This document shows, piece by piece, positions 1 to 10,184 of a stretch of DNA of 64,000 nt. A program made the position numbers and the translations under genes. The notes beneath the pieces are model-generated. The model saw nothing but the letters and a program-made list of their open reading frames with translations, was not told the DNA's origin and ran no database searches. Each line of letters opens with the position of its first letter. Within the stretch, counting starts at the first letter, position 1. The DNA is taken from contig JAOSJK010000012.1 in assembly GCA_027494135.1 (NCBI GenBank), positions 439,001 through 503,000 on the forward strand. The letters run 5' to 3'. This DNA comes from Acidimicrobiia bacterium. GTDB lineage: Bacteria > Actinomycetota > Acidimicrobiia > IMCC26256 > PALSA-610.

Positions 1-61
1 GCTGCCGTCCCCGTGCGCCCCCTCGGCGCTCCCGCGCCCCACCATCCAGATCGGAGCGACG

Positions 62-1868
62 ATGTCGATCAACCTCTCCCAGCTCCGCCTCAGGCCCCTA
101 GAGCCTGCCGTCGAGGCCGACCTCGACACCTACGAGCAGACCCTCGCCGACTACCAGGCGGGGCGCGTCGACGACGAGGTGTTCCGGGTCTTCCGCCTGA
201 CCAACGGCATCTACGGCCAGCGCCAGGGCGGCACCAACCAGATGGTGAGGGTGAAGGTCCCCCACGGCCGGCTGACGCCCGAGCAGCTCGAGATGCTCGC
301 CTACGTCGCCGACGCCTACTCGCGCGGCTGGGGCCACCTGACGACCAGGCAGAACGTCCAGTTCCACTTCGTGGACCTCGGCCAGACCCCCGAGGTGCTC
401 CGGCTCCTCGCCTCGGTCGGCCTCACGACGAGGGAGGCCTGCGGCGACACGGTCCGCAACGTCGCGGGGTGCCATCTCGCAGGCGCGTGCCCACTCGAGG
501 TGCTCGACATCACTCCCTGGGCGGAGGCGACGACGCGCTGGTTCCTCCGCAACCCGCTGGCACAGCGTCTGCCGCGCAAGTTCAAGATCAACTTCTCCGG
601 CTGCGCGACCGACTGCGGCCAGGCGATGTTCAACGACGTCGGCGTCGTCGCCGTGATGCGGCCGCTGCCCGACGGCACGACCGAGGCCGGCTTCCGCGTC
701 TTCATCGCCGGCGGCCTCGGAACCACGCCGCACCCTGCACAGGCCCTGGAGGAGTTCACTTCGCGCGAAGACCTCATGCCGACGATCGAGGCCGTGCTGC
801 GCACGTTCGACCACTACGGCAACCGCGACAAGAAGCTCCGCGCCCGCATGAAGTGGCTCGTCGACACGATGGGGATCGACGAGCTGCGCGAGCGCATCGT
901 GAAGGAGCGCCGCTTCCTGCGCGCCTCGGCGACGTGGCCCGGCGGCATCCCCGAAGTGGTGCGCGACCGTGGCGACGAGCCGGCCGGCGGCACGCCCGTG
1001 ACCGGAGACCTCTCGGGTGGCATCGGTACCGGCACCGGCTCGGGGCAGCCGGTCGCGCTCGGGGCCACCGACCCGTTCCGCCGTTGGGAGCAGGCGAACG
1101 TGGTGCGCGGAGTCGCCAACGGCACCGTGAGCGCCGTCGCGCACGCGCCGCTCGGCGATCTCACCGCCGAACAGCTGAGAGGGCTCGCCGACATCCAGCG
1201 CGACTTCGACTCCGATGTGCGAATCACCAACCGCCAGAACCTCGTGCTGCGCGCTGACGGATGCCGACCTGCGCGGCGTCTACGACCGGCTCGTCGACGT
1301 CGGCATGGCGGCGCCCGGGGCCGAGCTGGCGCGCGACGTGGTCGCATGCCCGGGCGCCGACACCTGCAACCTGGGCGTAACGCAGTCGCGTGGCCTCGCG
1401 GAGGCGATCGGCGAGTCGCTCGAGGAGGCCGGTCTCGCGGAGACCGGGGGCGTGCGCGTCAACATCTCGGGCTGCACCAACTCGTGCGGCCAGCACCACG
1501 TCGCCGACATCGGCTTCTTCGGCGCCGAGCGGCGCGCCCACGGCACCTCGGCACCCGGCTATCAGATGCTCCTCGGTGGCCACCTCGGCGACATGCAGGT
1601 CGACTTCGGCGAGAAGGCCACGAAGCTCCCGGCCAAGCGCGCAGCCGAGGCGGTCGTGCGCGTCGTAGGGCGCTTCGCGGCCGAGCGCGAGGCCGGGGAG
1701 GTGTTCGCTCGCTGGCTGGCCCGCTCCGGAGGTGCCCGGGCGGTCGGCGAGACCCTCGCCGACCTCGACGATCTTCCCGCCCCCGACGCCGCACCCGATC
1801 TCTACGTTGACTACGGCGAGACCGGGCCGTACGTGGCTGAGATCGGAGAGAGCGAGTGCGCGACATGA
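62..1868 (+). CDS. sir: Ferredoxin-type nitrite/sulfite reductase (one frameshift)
   Basis: Six-electron reductase with siroheme and a 4Fe-4S cluster. Being first in a sulfate-assimilation cluster, it most likely reduces sulfite to sulfide in the cytoplasm. The first half holds the substrate-side repeat (TTRQNVQFHF, then FSGCATDCGQ). The second half holds the cluster cysteines in CPGADTCNLG and ISGCTNSCGQHH. The frame breaks near 1254: NRQNLVLR is followed one base later by LTDADLRGVYDRL, so one extra base is present. Repaired length is about 601 residues, normal for the family. The ATG at 62 follows a GGAGCG ribosome site. Nitrite reductase remains possible; context favours sulfite. Confidence 0.9.
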
Positions 1869-1973
1869 CGCGCCTCACCGGATCGGAGCAGTGATGAGCC
1901 CCATCGCCGAGCCCCGCGAGCGCGCGCAGACTTCGGAGTCGCGGGCGACATCGACCTCGTCGAGCTCGCCGAC

Positions 1974-2617
1974 GTGAGCGCGCGCCTCGAGCTCCAGCCC
2001 GCCTCCGCCGCCATCGAGTACGCCGTCGGTCGCTTCGGTGAGCGCCTCACACTCGCCGCCTCGTTCCAGGACTGCGTGCTGGTCGACATCGCCACACGCG
2101 TCGCTCCGGGTATCGAGGTCGTCTTCCTCGACACGCAGATGCACTTCCCGGAGACCTACGAGTACGTGGAGACGGTGCGGCGCCGCTACGACCTCAACCT
2201 GCGGGTCGTCACGCCTCTGATCGAGCCCGACGAGATGTGGCGCGACGATCCGAACGAGTGCTGCGTGCTGCGCAAGGTGGAGCCCCTCGCACGCGCCCTC
2301 CGGGGAAAGGACGCATGGATCTCCGGACTCCGCCGAGCCGAGGCCGCCACCCGGGCCGACGCGCCGATCGTCGGGGTCGACCACGGGCGCGGGATCGTGA
2401 AGGTCAACCCTCTCGCCCCCTGGTCCGACGCCGACATCGAGGGCTACGCGCTCGACAACTCCCTGCCCCGGCACCCCTCCGCTCTCTCGGGTACGCATCG
2501 ATCGGCTGCGCGCCCTGCACACGACCCGTCGCGCCCGGCGCCGACCCGCGCTCCGGGCGCTGGGCGGGCCGGGGCAAGACGGAGTGCGGGCTCCACGGCT
2601 GGCCGGAGGCCCGATAG
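1974..2617 (+). CDS. cysH: APS reductase, 4Fe-4S type (frameshifted)
   Basis: Reduces adenylyl sulfate to sulfite and AMP using thioredoxin. The paired cysteines ECCVLRK and IGCAPCTRP bind a 4Fe-4S cluster, which marks the APS-using rather than PAPS-using branch. The catalytic cysteine is in the C-terminal KTECGLHG. The frame breaks near 2470, where RHP jumps to [14 protein letters not shown]; one C appears to be missing from a C run. The GTG at 1974 is the first in-frame start, but coding-like sequence continues upstream (DIDLVELAD). An ATG at 1894 lies in another frame, so a second indel near 1920 may hide the true start. Confidence 0.88.
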
Positions 2618-2727
2618 CCCCAAAGGCGACACGTCGGGAACCGGAGGCGGCGCTGCGGACGACGCCACTGGCAGCGATCCCCGCGCCGGCCGGTATCCTT
2701 GCCCGCTCACGCCCGACAATCCTGACG

Positions 2728-3642
2728 GTGACCAACGTGCAGACCCAGATCTCCCACCTCGCGGCGCTCGAAGCGGAGTCGATCCACATCTTCCGCGAGG
2801 TCGTCGCCGAGTTCGAGCGCCCCGTCCTGCTCTTCTCAGGCGGCAAGGACTCGATCATCATGCTCCGCCTGGCCGAGAAGGCATTCTGGCCCGCCAGGGT
2901 CCCCTTCCCGATCATGCACGTGGACACCGGCCACAACTTCCCCGAGGTCCTCGACTATCGGGACCGTCGCGTCGCCGAGCTCGAGGTGCGCCTCGTGGTC
3001 GCCTCGGTGCAGGACTCGATCGACCAGGGGCGGGTCGTGGAGGAGACCGGCGCCCGAGCGTCGCGCAACCGCCTCCAGACCGTCACCCTCCTCGACGCAA
3101 TAACCTCCAACGGGTTCGATGCGGTGTTCGGCGGCGGCCGGCGTGACGAGGAGAAGGCGCGCGCCAAGGAGCGGGTGTTCTCGTTCCGCGACGAGTTCGG
3201 CCAGTGGGACCCCAAGAACCAACGGCCCGAGCTCTGGGATCTGTACAACGGTCGGCACCGCAAGGGTGAGCACATCCGCGTCTTCCCGATCTCGAACTGG
3301 ACCGAGCTCGACGTGTGGCAGTACATCGCCGACGACGGCATCGAGGTTCCATCCATCTACTTCGCACATCGGCGACGCGTCTTCATGCGCGACGGAATGT
3401 GGCTGGCTGAGAACCCCTACGTCACGCTCATGGACGGCGAGGAGATCGAGGAGCGCCAGGTGCGCTACCGCACCGTCGGCGACATGTCCTGCACGGGGGC
3501 CGTCGAGTCGCCCGCGGAGACGATCGAGCAGGTGATCGAGGAGGTCGCCGCTTCGCGGATCACCGAGCGCGGCGCCACGCGGGCAGACGACAAGTTCGCA
3601 GAGGCGGCCATGGAAGACCGCAAGCGCGAGGGGTACTTCTAG
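2728..3642 (+). CDS. cysD: Sulfate adenylyltransferase subunit 2
   Basis: Catalytic ATP-pyrophosphatase subunit of ATP sulfurylase, making APS from sulfate and ATP together with CysN. The PP-loop SGGKDS is at residues 37-42, followed by the family blocks MHVDTGHNFPE, GGGRRDEEKARAKER and FPISNWTELDVWQYI, ending in KREGYF as is usual. The GTG at 2728 is preferred because homology begins there (TNVQTQISHLAALE); the frame stays open further upstream. The gene is intact at 304 residues. The cysN start overlaps its stop codon, so the two subunits are translationally linked. Confidence 0.95.
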   Translation: MTNVQTQISHLAALEAESIHIFREVVAEFERPVLLFSGGKDSIIMLRLAEKAFWPARVPFPIMHVDTGHNFPEVLDYRDRRVAELEVRLVVASVQDSIDQGRVVEETGARASRNRLQTVTLLDAITSNGFDAVFGGGRRDEEKARAKERVFSFRDEFGQWDPKNQRPELWDLYNGRHRKGEHIRVFPISNWTELDVWQYIADDGIEVPSIYFAHRRRVFMRDGMWLAENPYVTLMDGEEIEERQVRYRTVGDMSCTGAVESPAETIEQVIEEVAASRITERGATRADDKFAEAAMEDRKREGYF

Positions 3643-4894
3643 TGGAGATGATGCGGTTCGCAACCGCGGGTCCGTCGACGACGGCAAGAGCACACTGATC
3701 GGCCGGTTGCTGCTCGAGAGCAAGCAGATCTTCGAGGACCAGATGGAGGCCGTCGAGCGCACCAGTCGCGAGAAGGGCTTCGACTACACGAACCTCGCGC
3801 TCCTCACTGACGGCCTGCGCGCCGAACGCGAGCAGGGGATCACCATCGACGTTGCATACCGCTACTTCGCGACGCCGAAGCGCAAGTTCATCATCGCCGA
3901 CACGCCCGGCCACATCCAGTACACACGCAACATGGTCACCGGCGCGTCCACCGCCGACCTCGCCCTGGTCCTCGTCGACGCGCGCAACGGCATCGTCGAG
4001 CAGTCGCGGCGCCACGCGGTCATCGCGTCGATGCTGCGCGTCCATCACATAGTCCTCTGCGTCAACAAGATGGACCTGGTCGACTACGACGAGTCTGTCT
4101 ACGAGTCGATATGCAGCGAGTTCACCGAGTGGGCAGCGAAGCTCGACATCACCGACCTGACCTTCGTGCCCGTGTCCGCACTTCTCGGCGACAACGTGAC
4201 CGCTCACTCGGAGAACATGCCCTGGTACGAGGGCCCGACTCTCCTGCACCACCTCGAGCACCTCTACATCGGGTCCGACCGCAACCTCATCGACCCCCGC
4301 TTCCCGGTGCAGCTGGTCATCCGACCCATGTCGAACGAGCACCACGACTACCGGGGCTACGCGGGGCAGGTCGCCGGCGGCATCTTCCGCCCCGGCGACG
4401 AGGTCGTCGTGCTGCCGTCGGGGTTCGCGACCACCATCGCCGGGATCGACGCATACGGCGGCCCGATCGATGAGGCGTTCGCGCCGATGTCGGTGACGAT
4501 CCGCCTCGCCGACGATCTCGACGTGAGCCGTGGAGACATGCTCTGTCGCCCTCACAACCAGCCGACGGTGAGCCAGGACGTCGAGGCGATGATCTGCTGG
4601 TTCAGCCCGGACCGCCCGCTCTCGGCCGGCTCCCAGTACGCGATCAAGCACACGACGCGGAGCGCCCGTTGCCGCGTACAGGATCTGCACTACCGGCTCG
4701 ACGTCAACACGCTTCACCGCGACGAGGGCGCGTCGACCCTAACGTTGAACGAGATGGGCCGTGTTGCTCTGCGCACCACGGCGCCGCTCTTCGTAGACGA
4801 GTACCGGCGCAACCGTATGACCGGTTCGTTCATCCTCATCGAGGAAGCCACAAACGAGACCGTCGCTGCCGGCATGGTCATCGGAGCCGCGTGA
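3642..4894 (+). CDS. cysN: Sulfate adenylyltransferase subunit 1, GTPase (one frameshift)
   Basis: EF-Tu-like GTPase that drives ATP sulfurylase by GTP hydrolysis. The P-loop GSVDDGKSTL, the G3 motif DTPGH and the G4 motif NKMD are present, followed by the beta-barrel domains. A base is missing near 3668: MEMMRFATA and GSVDDGKSTL are in adjacent frames, and restoring one G in a GGG run joins them. Repaired length is about 417 residues, so this is the stand-alone form without a CysC fusion. Its TGA overlaps the GTG start of cysC by four bases. Confidence 0.92.
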
Positions 4895-5568
4895 CCTCGG
4901 CGCGAAGCGAGGCCGGGAGCGAGGGTCACGCCGACCGCGGGTCCGCTGCTCTGCCGCGCAGCGAGAACGTCGTGTGGCACGAGGGTGAGCTCACCCGTGA
5001 GGAGCGGTGGAGCGCCGCCTCTGTGGCGGGGGCGACGATCTGGTTCACGGGGCTCTCCGGCTCCGGGAAGTCGACCGTCGCAGCCGCTGTCGAGCGACTC
5101 CTGCTCGACGCCGGCCGCATCTCGTACCTCCTCGACGGCGACAACCTGCGCCACGGACTGAACGGCGACCTCGGCTTCGACGCAGCGTCGCGCCACGAGA
5201 ACGTGCGCCGCGTCGCCGAGGTCGCCCGCCTCTTCGCCGACGCCGGCGTCGTGGCCCTGGTCCCGGTGATCAGCCCGTACCGCTCGGGCCGCGACCACGC
5301 GCGATCGATACACGAGGACGTCGGTCTCTCGTTCCTCGAGGTCTTCGTGGACACCCCGATCGAGGTCTGCGAGCAGCGCGACCCCAAGGGCCTCTACCGC
5401 AAGGCGCGCGCCGGGGAGCTGACAGGGTTCACGGGGATCGACGACCCCTACGAGGCGCCCCTCTCGCCCGGCCTGCGCATCGACGGCGGCGCCACCCCCG
5501 TCGCGGTGGCCGCGGAAACCGTTCTAGCGGCCCTGGCCGAGCGGCGATCCGCCCGCGGGGGCTCCTGA
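4891..5568 (+). CDS. cysC: Adenylylsulfate (APS) kinase
   Basis: Phosphorylates APS to PAPS. The Walker A loop GLSGSGKST lies near residue 50, and the family blocks LLDGDNLRHGLN, VISPYRSGRD and DPKGLYRKARAGEL follow. It is intact at 225 residues, with an N-terminal extension of about 35 residues before the conserved ENVVWHEGELTREER. The start GTG overlaps the cysN stop (GTGA). Because the neighbouring reductase is the APS-using type, PAPS made here is probably for sulfotransferase chemistry rather than sulfite production; that is inference. Confidence 0.95.
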   Translation: MTSARSEAGSEGHADRGSAALPRSENVVWHEGELTREERWSAASVAGATIWFTGLSGSGKSTVAAAVERLLLDAGRISYLLDGDNLRHGLNGDLGFDAASRHENVRRVAEVARLFADAGVVALVPVISPYRSGRDHARSIHEDVGLSFLEVFVDTPIEVCEQRDPKGLYRKARAGELTGFTGIDDPYEAPLSPGLRIDGGATPVAVAAETVLAALAERRSARGGS

Positions 5569-5655
5569 CCTCACCGCATGCCGGCCCCGGTAGTCGCTCA
5601 GGGTGCCCTCACCCCTTGTCGCGCCGCGAGTCGCGCGATGTGTCACGATCTGGAC

Positions 5656-6424
5656 ATGGTTCACCCGGTGGCGGCGGCGGGGTTCGGGCCGCAGGCCGGC
5701 CTCTACGAGTCGACGCGCCCCACGTATCCGGCCGCTGCCATGGAGTGGATCGCCGCTCGCCTCCCGCTCGGCCCCGGGGCACTGGTGGTCGACCTTGCCG
5801 CCGGGACCGGCAAGCTGACCCGCCTCCTCCTGGCCGGCGGGGCGTCGGTCGTCGCCGTCGAGCCGGTGGGCGGGATGCGCGACGCACTGCGCGAGTCGAT
5901 TCCGCAGGTCCCCGTGGTCTCGGGTCTCGCCGAGGCACTCCCCGTTCGGCGAGGCCACCTGCGACACGGTCCCAGTCGCTCAGGCGTTCCACTGGTTCGA
6001 CTCGGCGGCGACCGTCGCCGAGCTTGCGCGCGTGGTGCGACCCGGTGGGGGCGTCGCGTTGATCTGGAACGCCCGGGACCGGTCATCCGCGTGGGTCGAC
6101 CTGGTGTGGTCGGTCATGGACCGGGTCGAGAAGCACGCGCCCTGGCGTGACCACGACCGCTGGCGCGGCGCCGACGGCATCGACTGGCCCGGCTTCGACG
6201 GTCTCGAGGCTGCCACCTTCCGCAACGAGCAGGCCCTGTCGCCCGAGGGCGTCGTGGGGCGGATCGCGTCTGTCAGCCACGTCGCGGCACTCCCGACAGC
6301 GGAGCGCGAGGCCGTCCTCGACGAGGTGCGCGACGTCGTCTACCGGCACCCCGACACCCGCGGTCACGCGATGCTCTCGATCCCGTACCGGGTCGACGCC
6401 TACGTCGCGCGCAGGGTCGGCTGA
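5656..6424 (+). CDS. Class I SAM-dependent methyltransferase (one frameshift)
   Basis: Small-molecule methyltransferase of the Methyltransf_11 type; substrate unknown. The N-terminal signature GFGPQAGLYESTRPTYP leads into motif I VVDLAAGTGKLTRLL, and AQAFHWFD with the post-motif RVVRPGG follow. The frame breaks near 5941 inside a C run: EALP is followed by FGEATCDTVPVAQAFHW one base later. Repaired length is about 255 residues. The ATG at 5656 is chosen because the family signature starts there; an ATG at 5638 is an alternative. It ends five bases before the convergent ispG stop. Confidence 0.8.
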
Positions 6425-6428
6425 CGCC

Positions 6429-7634
6429 TCAGCCCGAGATCTCCCTCATCCGCTTGATGCGGTCGTCGGAGTGGTTCGGATCGAGGCCCTGCGCTGCGAG
6501 CATCTCGGCGCGCGTCTCGGCGGCGATCTCCTCTGCGCCGGCCTGCGCGGCGGCGACGCGCGCTTCGATGCCGTCGGTCATGATCCGCTCGGCTTCTTCC
6601 ACGAGCGCCGCGACCATCTCGTCTTCCGGCACGACCCGGACCACGTGGCCCTTCACGAAGAGGTGCCCCCGGCCGCGGCCGGCGGCGATGCCGAGATCGG
6701 CCTCCCGGGCCTCGCCGGGGCCGTTGACCACGCACCCCATCACCGCGACCTGCAGCGGGATGCCACGGCCGTCGAGCGCGGCCTGGGCGTCGGATGCGAC
6801 CTTGATCACGTCTACCTCCGCGCGGCCGCACGACGGGCAGGCGATCAGGTCGAGGCCGCGGCGCTCGCGAAGACCGAGCGACTCCAGGAGCGTGCGACCT
6901 GCACGGCCCTCCTCCACCGGGTCGGCTGTGAGCGAGTAGCGGATCGTGTCACCGATGCCCTCGGCGAGGAGCGCACCGATGCCGGCGGTCGACTTCACCA
7001 GACCCTGTGGGGGTGGGCCGGCCTCGGTGACGCCGAGGTGGAGGGGGTGATCGGTGGTCTCGGCCAGGAGGCGGTAGGCCTCGATCATCAGCAAGACGTT
7101 CGAGGCCTTCACGGAGATCTTCACGTCGTCGAAGCCGACCTCCCTGAACAGGTCGAGCTCGTGCATCGCGGAGGCGACGAGCGCCTCGGGAGTGAGGCCG
7201 CCGTGGCGCGTGGCGACGTCGGGGTCGAGTGAGCCGGCGTTCACGCCGATGCGGATCGGGACGCCTCGATCCCCGGCTTCTCTGGCGACGATCTTGATCT
7301 GCTCGGACTTGCGGATGTTCCCCGGGTTGAGCCGCAGCGCGTGTACGCCCGCCTCCAACGCCGCCAGCGCGAGTCGATACTGGAAGTGGATGTCGGCGAC
7401 GATCGGCACAGGCGAGCGCGGGACGATGTGCGCGAGACCTTCGGCGGCCTCCTCGTCGTTGCAGGTGCAACGAACTATGTCGACTCCCGAGCCGGCGAGC
7501 GCGTAGATCTGCGCGAGCGTCGCCTCGACATCGGCCGTCCGGGTTGTCGTCATCGACTGGACGCTCACCGGCGCGCCGCCGCCTACCGGTACAGGGCCGA
7601 CCATCACCCGCCGAGTCGTACGCCGCTCGATCAC
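6429..7634 (-). CDS. ispG: 4-hydroxy-3-methylbut-2-enyl diphosphate synthase
   Basis: Penultimate step of the MEP isoprenoid pathway: converts methylerythritol cyclodiphosphate to HMBPP with a 4Fe-4S cluster. The N-terminal TIM-barrel begins VPVGGGAPVSVQSMTTT. Cluster cysteines are visible in ACPSCGRAEVD and MGCVVNGPGEA in the C-terminal third. It is intact at 401 residues, with a GTG start at 7634. It is the last gene of the run rpsB to ispG and sits directly after the site-2 protease and dxr, which makes an earlier enzyme of the same pathway. Confidence 0.96.
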   Translation of the reverse strand: MIERRTTRRVMVGPVPVGGGAPVSVQSMTTTRTADVEATLAQIYALAGSGVDIVRCTCNDEEAAEGLAHIVPRSPVPIVADIHFQYRLALAALEAGVHALRLNPGNIRKSEQIKIVAREAGDRGVPIRIGVNAGSLDPDVATRHGGLTPEALVASAMHELDLFREVGFDDVKISVKASNVLLMIEAYRLLAETTDHPLHLGVTEAGPPPQGLVKSTAGIGALLAEGIGDTIRYSLTADPVEEGRAGRTLLESLGLRERRGLDLIACPSCGRAEVDVIKVASDAQAALDGRGIPLQVAVMGCVVNGPGEAREADLGIAAGRGRGHLFVKGHVVRVVPEDEMVAALVEEAERIMTDGIEARVAAAQAGAEEIAAETRAEMLAAQGLDPNHSDDRIKRMREISG

Positions 7635-7717
7635 GCTCCCAGCCTACGACCGGACGTGCGGCTCCCGAGAAGCGCCCCGGGGCCGGCGGTCACGGCCGCA
7701 ACCTCCGGGCAGGGACC

Positions 7718-8978
7718 CTAGAACGGATCCGGCACGGGGCGTGCGACGTCGAGGAAGAGTGCCGAGAGGAAGATGAGCGCGAGTACGCCGACGACGGCAA
7801 CGGTCAAGCAGGAGCAGCTTCGCGGCATCGACCTGCACCCGGCGCCGGCGGATCGACGACATGATCCGCTCGTAGGTCGCGATCGCCACGTGGCCACCGT
7901 CGAACGGGAGCAGCGGCATCATGTTGAAGATCCCCACGAAGACGTTGATCGAGATGAGGAGGAAGGCGGTGCTCACCCAGCCCGCGACGACCGCCTGGTT
8001 GGCGAGGCGCCCGAACCCGACGGGCGAGATGAAGCGCTCACCCTCGGCGGCGCCGCCGGTGTCGTTGCCGGAGTCGTCGCCGGAGTCGGCACCTACGAGG
8101 ACGTCGCGGTACGAGCTCAGGCCGTCGAGCGAGAACATCCGGCCGAGCGCGGCGACCGACTCCTTTGTGAGATCGGCGATCGCGACCGGCGCCTCCCTCA
8201 TCGACCCGAGCATCCCGGGGCGCGGCACGTAGGCAGTTGGGCTGACACCGGCGTAGCCGGTCTCACCGGCCACCTGCGGGTGGGTCTCGGCGAGGGTGAC
8301 CGGGAGCGTGAGCCGCTCGCCGTCGCGCTCCACCACGAAGTCGACCGTCTGTCCCCGCGCGGGCGCACCGTGTCGGGGACCCCCTGCCACTCCTCGATCG
8401 CGACCCCGTCGATCTCGAGGATCGTGTCGCCTGCCTCGATCCCGGCGATGTCTGCCGGTGCTCCGGGCTCGACGCCGCTCAGCGTCGCCCTCAGCTCGCC
8501 GTTACGGAAGTCGCCTGCGCCCCACACCACGACGAACATGAGCAGCAGCGCGATGATGAAGTGCATCACCGAGCCGGCCACCGCGACGCCCATGCGCGCG
8601 AGGTACCCCTTGCTCCGGTACGCACGCGGCTCATCGGCCGGGTCGACCTCCTCGAGGTTCGTCATCCCGATGATCTTGCAGTAGCCACCGAGCGGCAGCG
8701 CCTTCAGGCCGTACTCGGTCTCGCCGCGGCCGGACGGACCAGATCCGCGGGCCGAAGCCGACGAAGAACTCGGTGACCTTCATGCCAGAGCGCTTCGCCA
8801 TCACGAAGTGACCCAGCTCGTGCAGCATGATCATCACGAAGAACCCGAGGATCACGAGGATCGTCCCGAAGACGGTCGGGCGCGCGATCGCCAGTGCGAT
8901 CGAGCCGGCCGTGACCAGAGCCACCACGAGGACCGCTCGGCGGCGGTCTACTTCGTACGCCTCGAGCGGATCCCTCAC
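7718..8978 (-). CDS. rseP: Site-2 (RseP/RIP-type) intramembrane metalloprotease, several frameshifts
   Basis: Zinc protease that cleaves membrane-anchored regulators such as anti-sigma factors within the membrane. The zinc motif MLHELGHFVMAKRSG follows the first hydrophobic segment. The middle carries LGGYCKIIGM, a TM segment and a PDZ domain (GVEPGAPADIAGIEAGD). The second active-site motif NMMPLLPFDGGHV is near the C-terminus, before a last TM. Frames change near 8720, 8370 and 7810. The GTG at 8978 gives [16 protein letters not shown]. This frame is open upstream into dxr with no stop between them. Confidence 0.88.
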
Positions 8979-10110
8979 GCGCTCCTCCCGCCCACTCCCG
9001 CGCCCGCGCGACGCTCCTACAGCCTCGCCGGCGCGCACTCGCGCAGCGCGATCGGCATCGAGGAGGTCGGCCATCTCATCGGCCCTCCCGATCGGCCCGT
9101 CGAGGGCATCCGCGACCACCTCGGCGATCGCGACCCACGGAATCGCACCGGCGAGGAACGCCGCCACTGCGACCTCGTTGGCGGCGTTGAGTACCGCCGG
9201 AGCGGCACCTCCGGCCCGGCCGGCCTCGTAGGCGATGCGCAGGCAGGGGAAGGCGTCGAGGTCGGGCACCTCGAAGTCGAGGCGGCGGAGGGCCTTCCAG
9301 TCGAAGCGCCCCGAAGGGCTCGTCGAGGCGGTCCGGGGCTCCGAGGGCGAGGCCGATCGGGAGGCGCATGTCGGGCAACGAGAGCTGCGCGACCGTGGCG
9401 CCGTCGGAGAACTCGACCATGCCGTGCACGACCGACTGGGGGTGCACCACCACCTCGATGCGGTCGTAGTCGATGCCGAAGAGCTCGTGCGCCTCGATGA
9501 CCTCGAGGCCCTTGTTCATCAGCGTGGAGGAGTCGATCGTTACCTTCGGGCCCATGCTCCAGGTGGGGTGGGCCAGAGCGTCGTCGATCGAGACGCTCTC
9601 CAGCTCCTCGCGCGACCTGCCGCGGAACGGCCCGCCACTGGCGGTCAGCACGACGCGGCCGACCTCGACCCGCCGTCCGGAGCGCAGGCACTGGTAGATG
9701 GCCGAGTGCTCCGAGTCGACGGGAACGACCTCTCCGCCCCCGGACGCGAGCGCCTTCGCGACGAGTGGGCCGCCGGCGATCATGCTCTCCTTGTTCGCCA
9801 GCGCAAGCCGCTTGCCGTGCTCGAGGGCGCCGAGGGTCGCCGGCAGGCCCGCGAAGCCGACTACGGCGTTGACCACCACGTCGGCGTCCGGGTGAGCGGC
9901 GAGCTCGACCAGCGCGCCCGGGTCGTCGGAGCAGGCCCGGGCGAGATCGGCGGGGACGTGGTGCTCGGCCGCCTGGGCGGCCAGGAGGTCGGTGTTGCGC
10001 CCTGCGGCCAGGGCAACGACCCGGTACAGATCGGGGTGGCGCGCGATCACGTCGAGAGCCTGAGTTCCGATCGAGCCGGTCGACCCCAGGATCACAACGC
10101 CGCGCGACAT
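8975..10110 (-). CDS. dxr: 1-deoxy-D-xylulose 5-phosphate reductoisomerase (frameshifted)
   Basis: NADPH-dependent first committed step of the MEP pathway. The Rossmann motif [27 protein letters not shown], the metal-binding region [12 protein letters not shown] and [17 protein letters not shown] are all present. Near 9310 an extra base in a C run (G on the coding strand) shifts the frame: PFG continues as [18 protein letters not shown]. The C-terminal helical domain then runs in frame straight into the protease gene. A TGA at 8975-8977 in another frame overlaps the protease GTG, so I end the gene there; this needs a second indel. Expected length is about 378 residues. Confidence 0.88.
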
Positions 10111-10184
10111 CCGGCAAGCCTACGTGACGGTGGGGCCTTCTCTTGCTGCAGCACCCCGCCCCTCGGCGCGGCGTGCGACCGCTC

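Noticed and set aside
1..61. End of an upstream gene before the sulfite reductase
   Set aside because: Too short to identify; no stop codon or family feature can be assigned.
1240..1265. Programmed frameshifting as the explanation for the broken sulfite reductase and similar genes
   Set aside because: No slippery heptamer with downstream structure is apparent, and the same type of break occurs in many unrelated genes at plain G/C runs, so sequence error is simpler.
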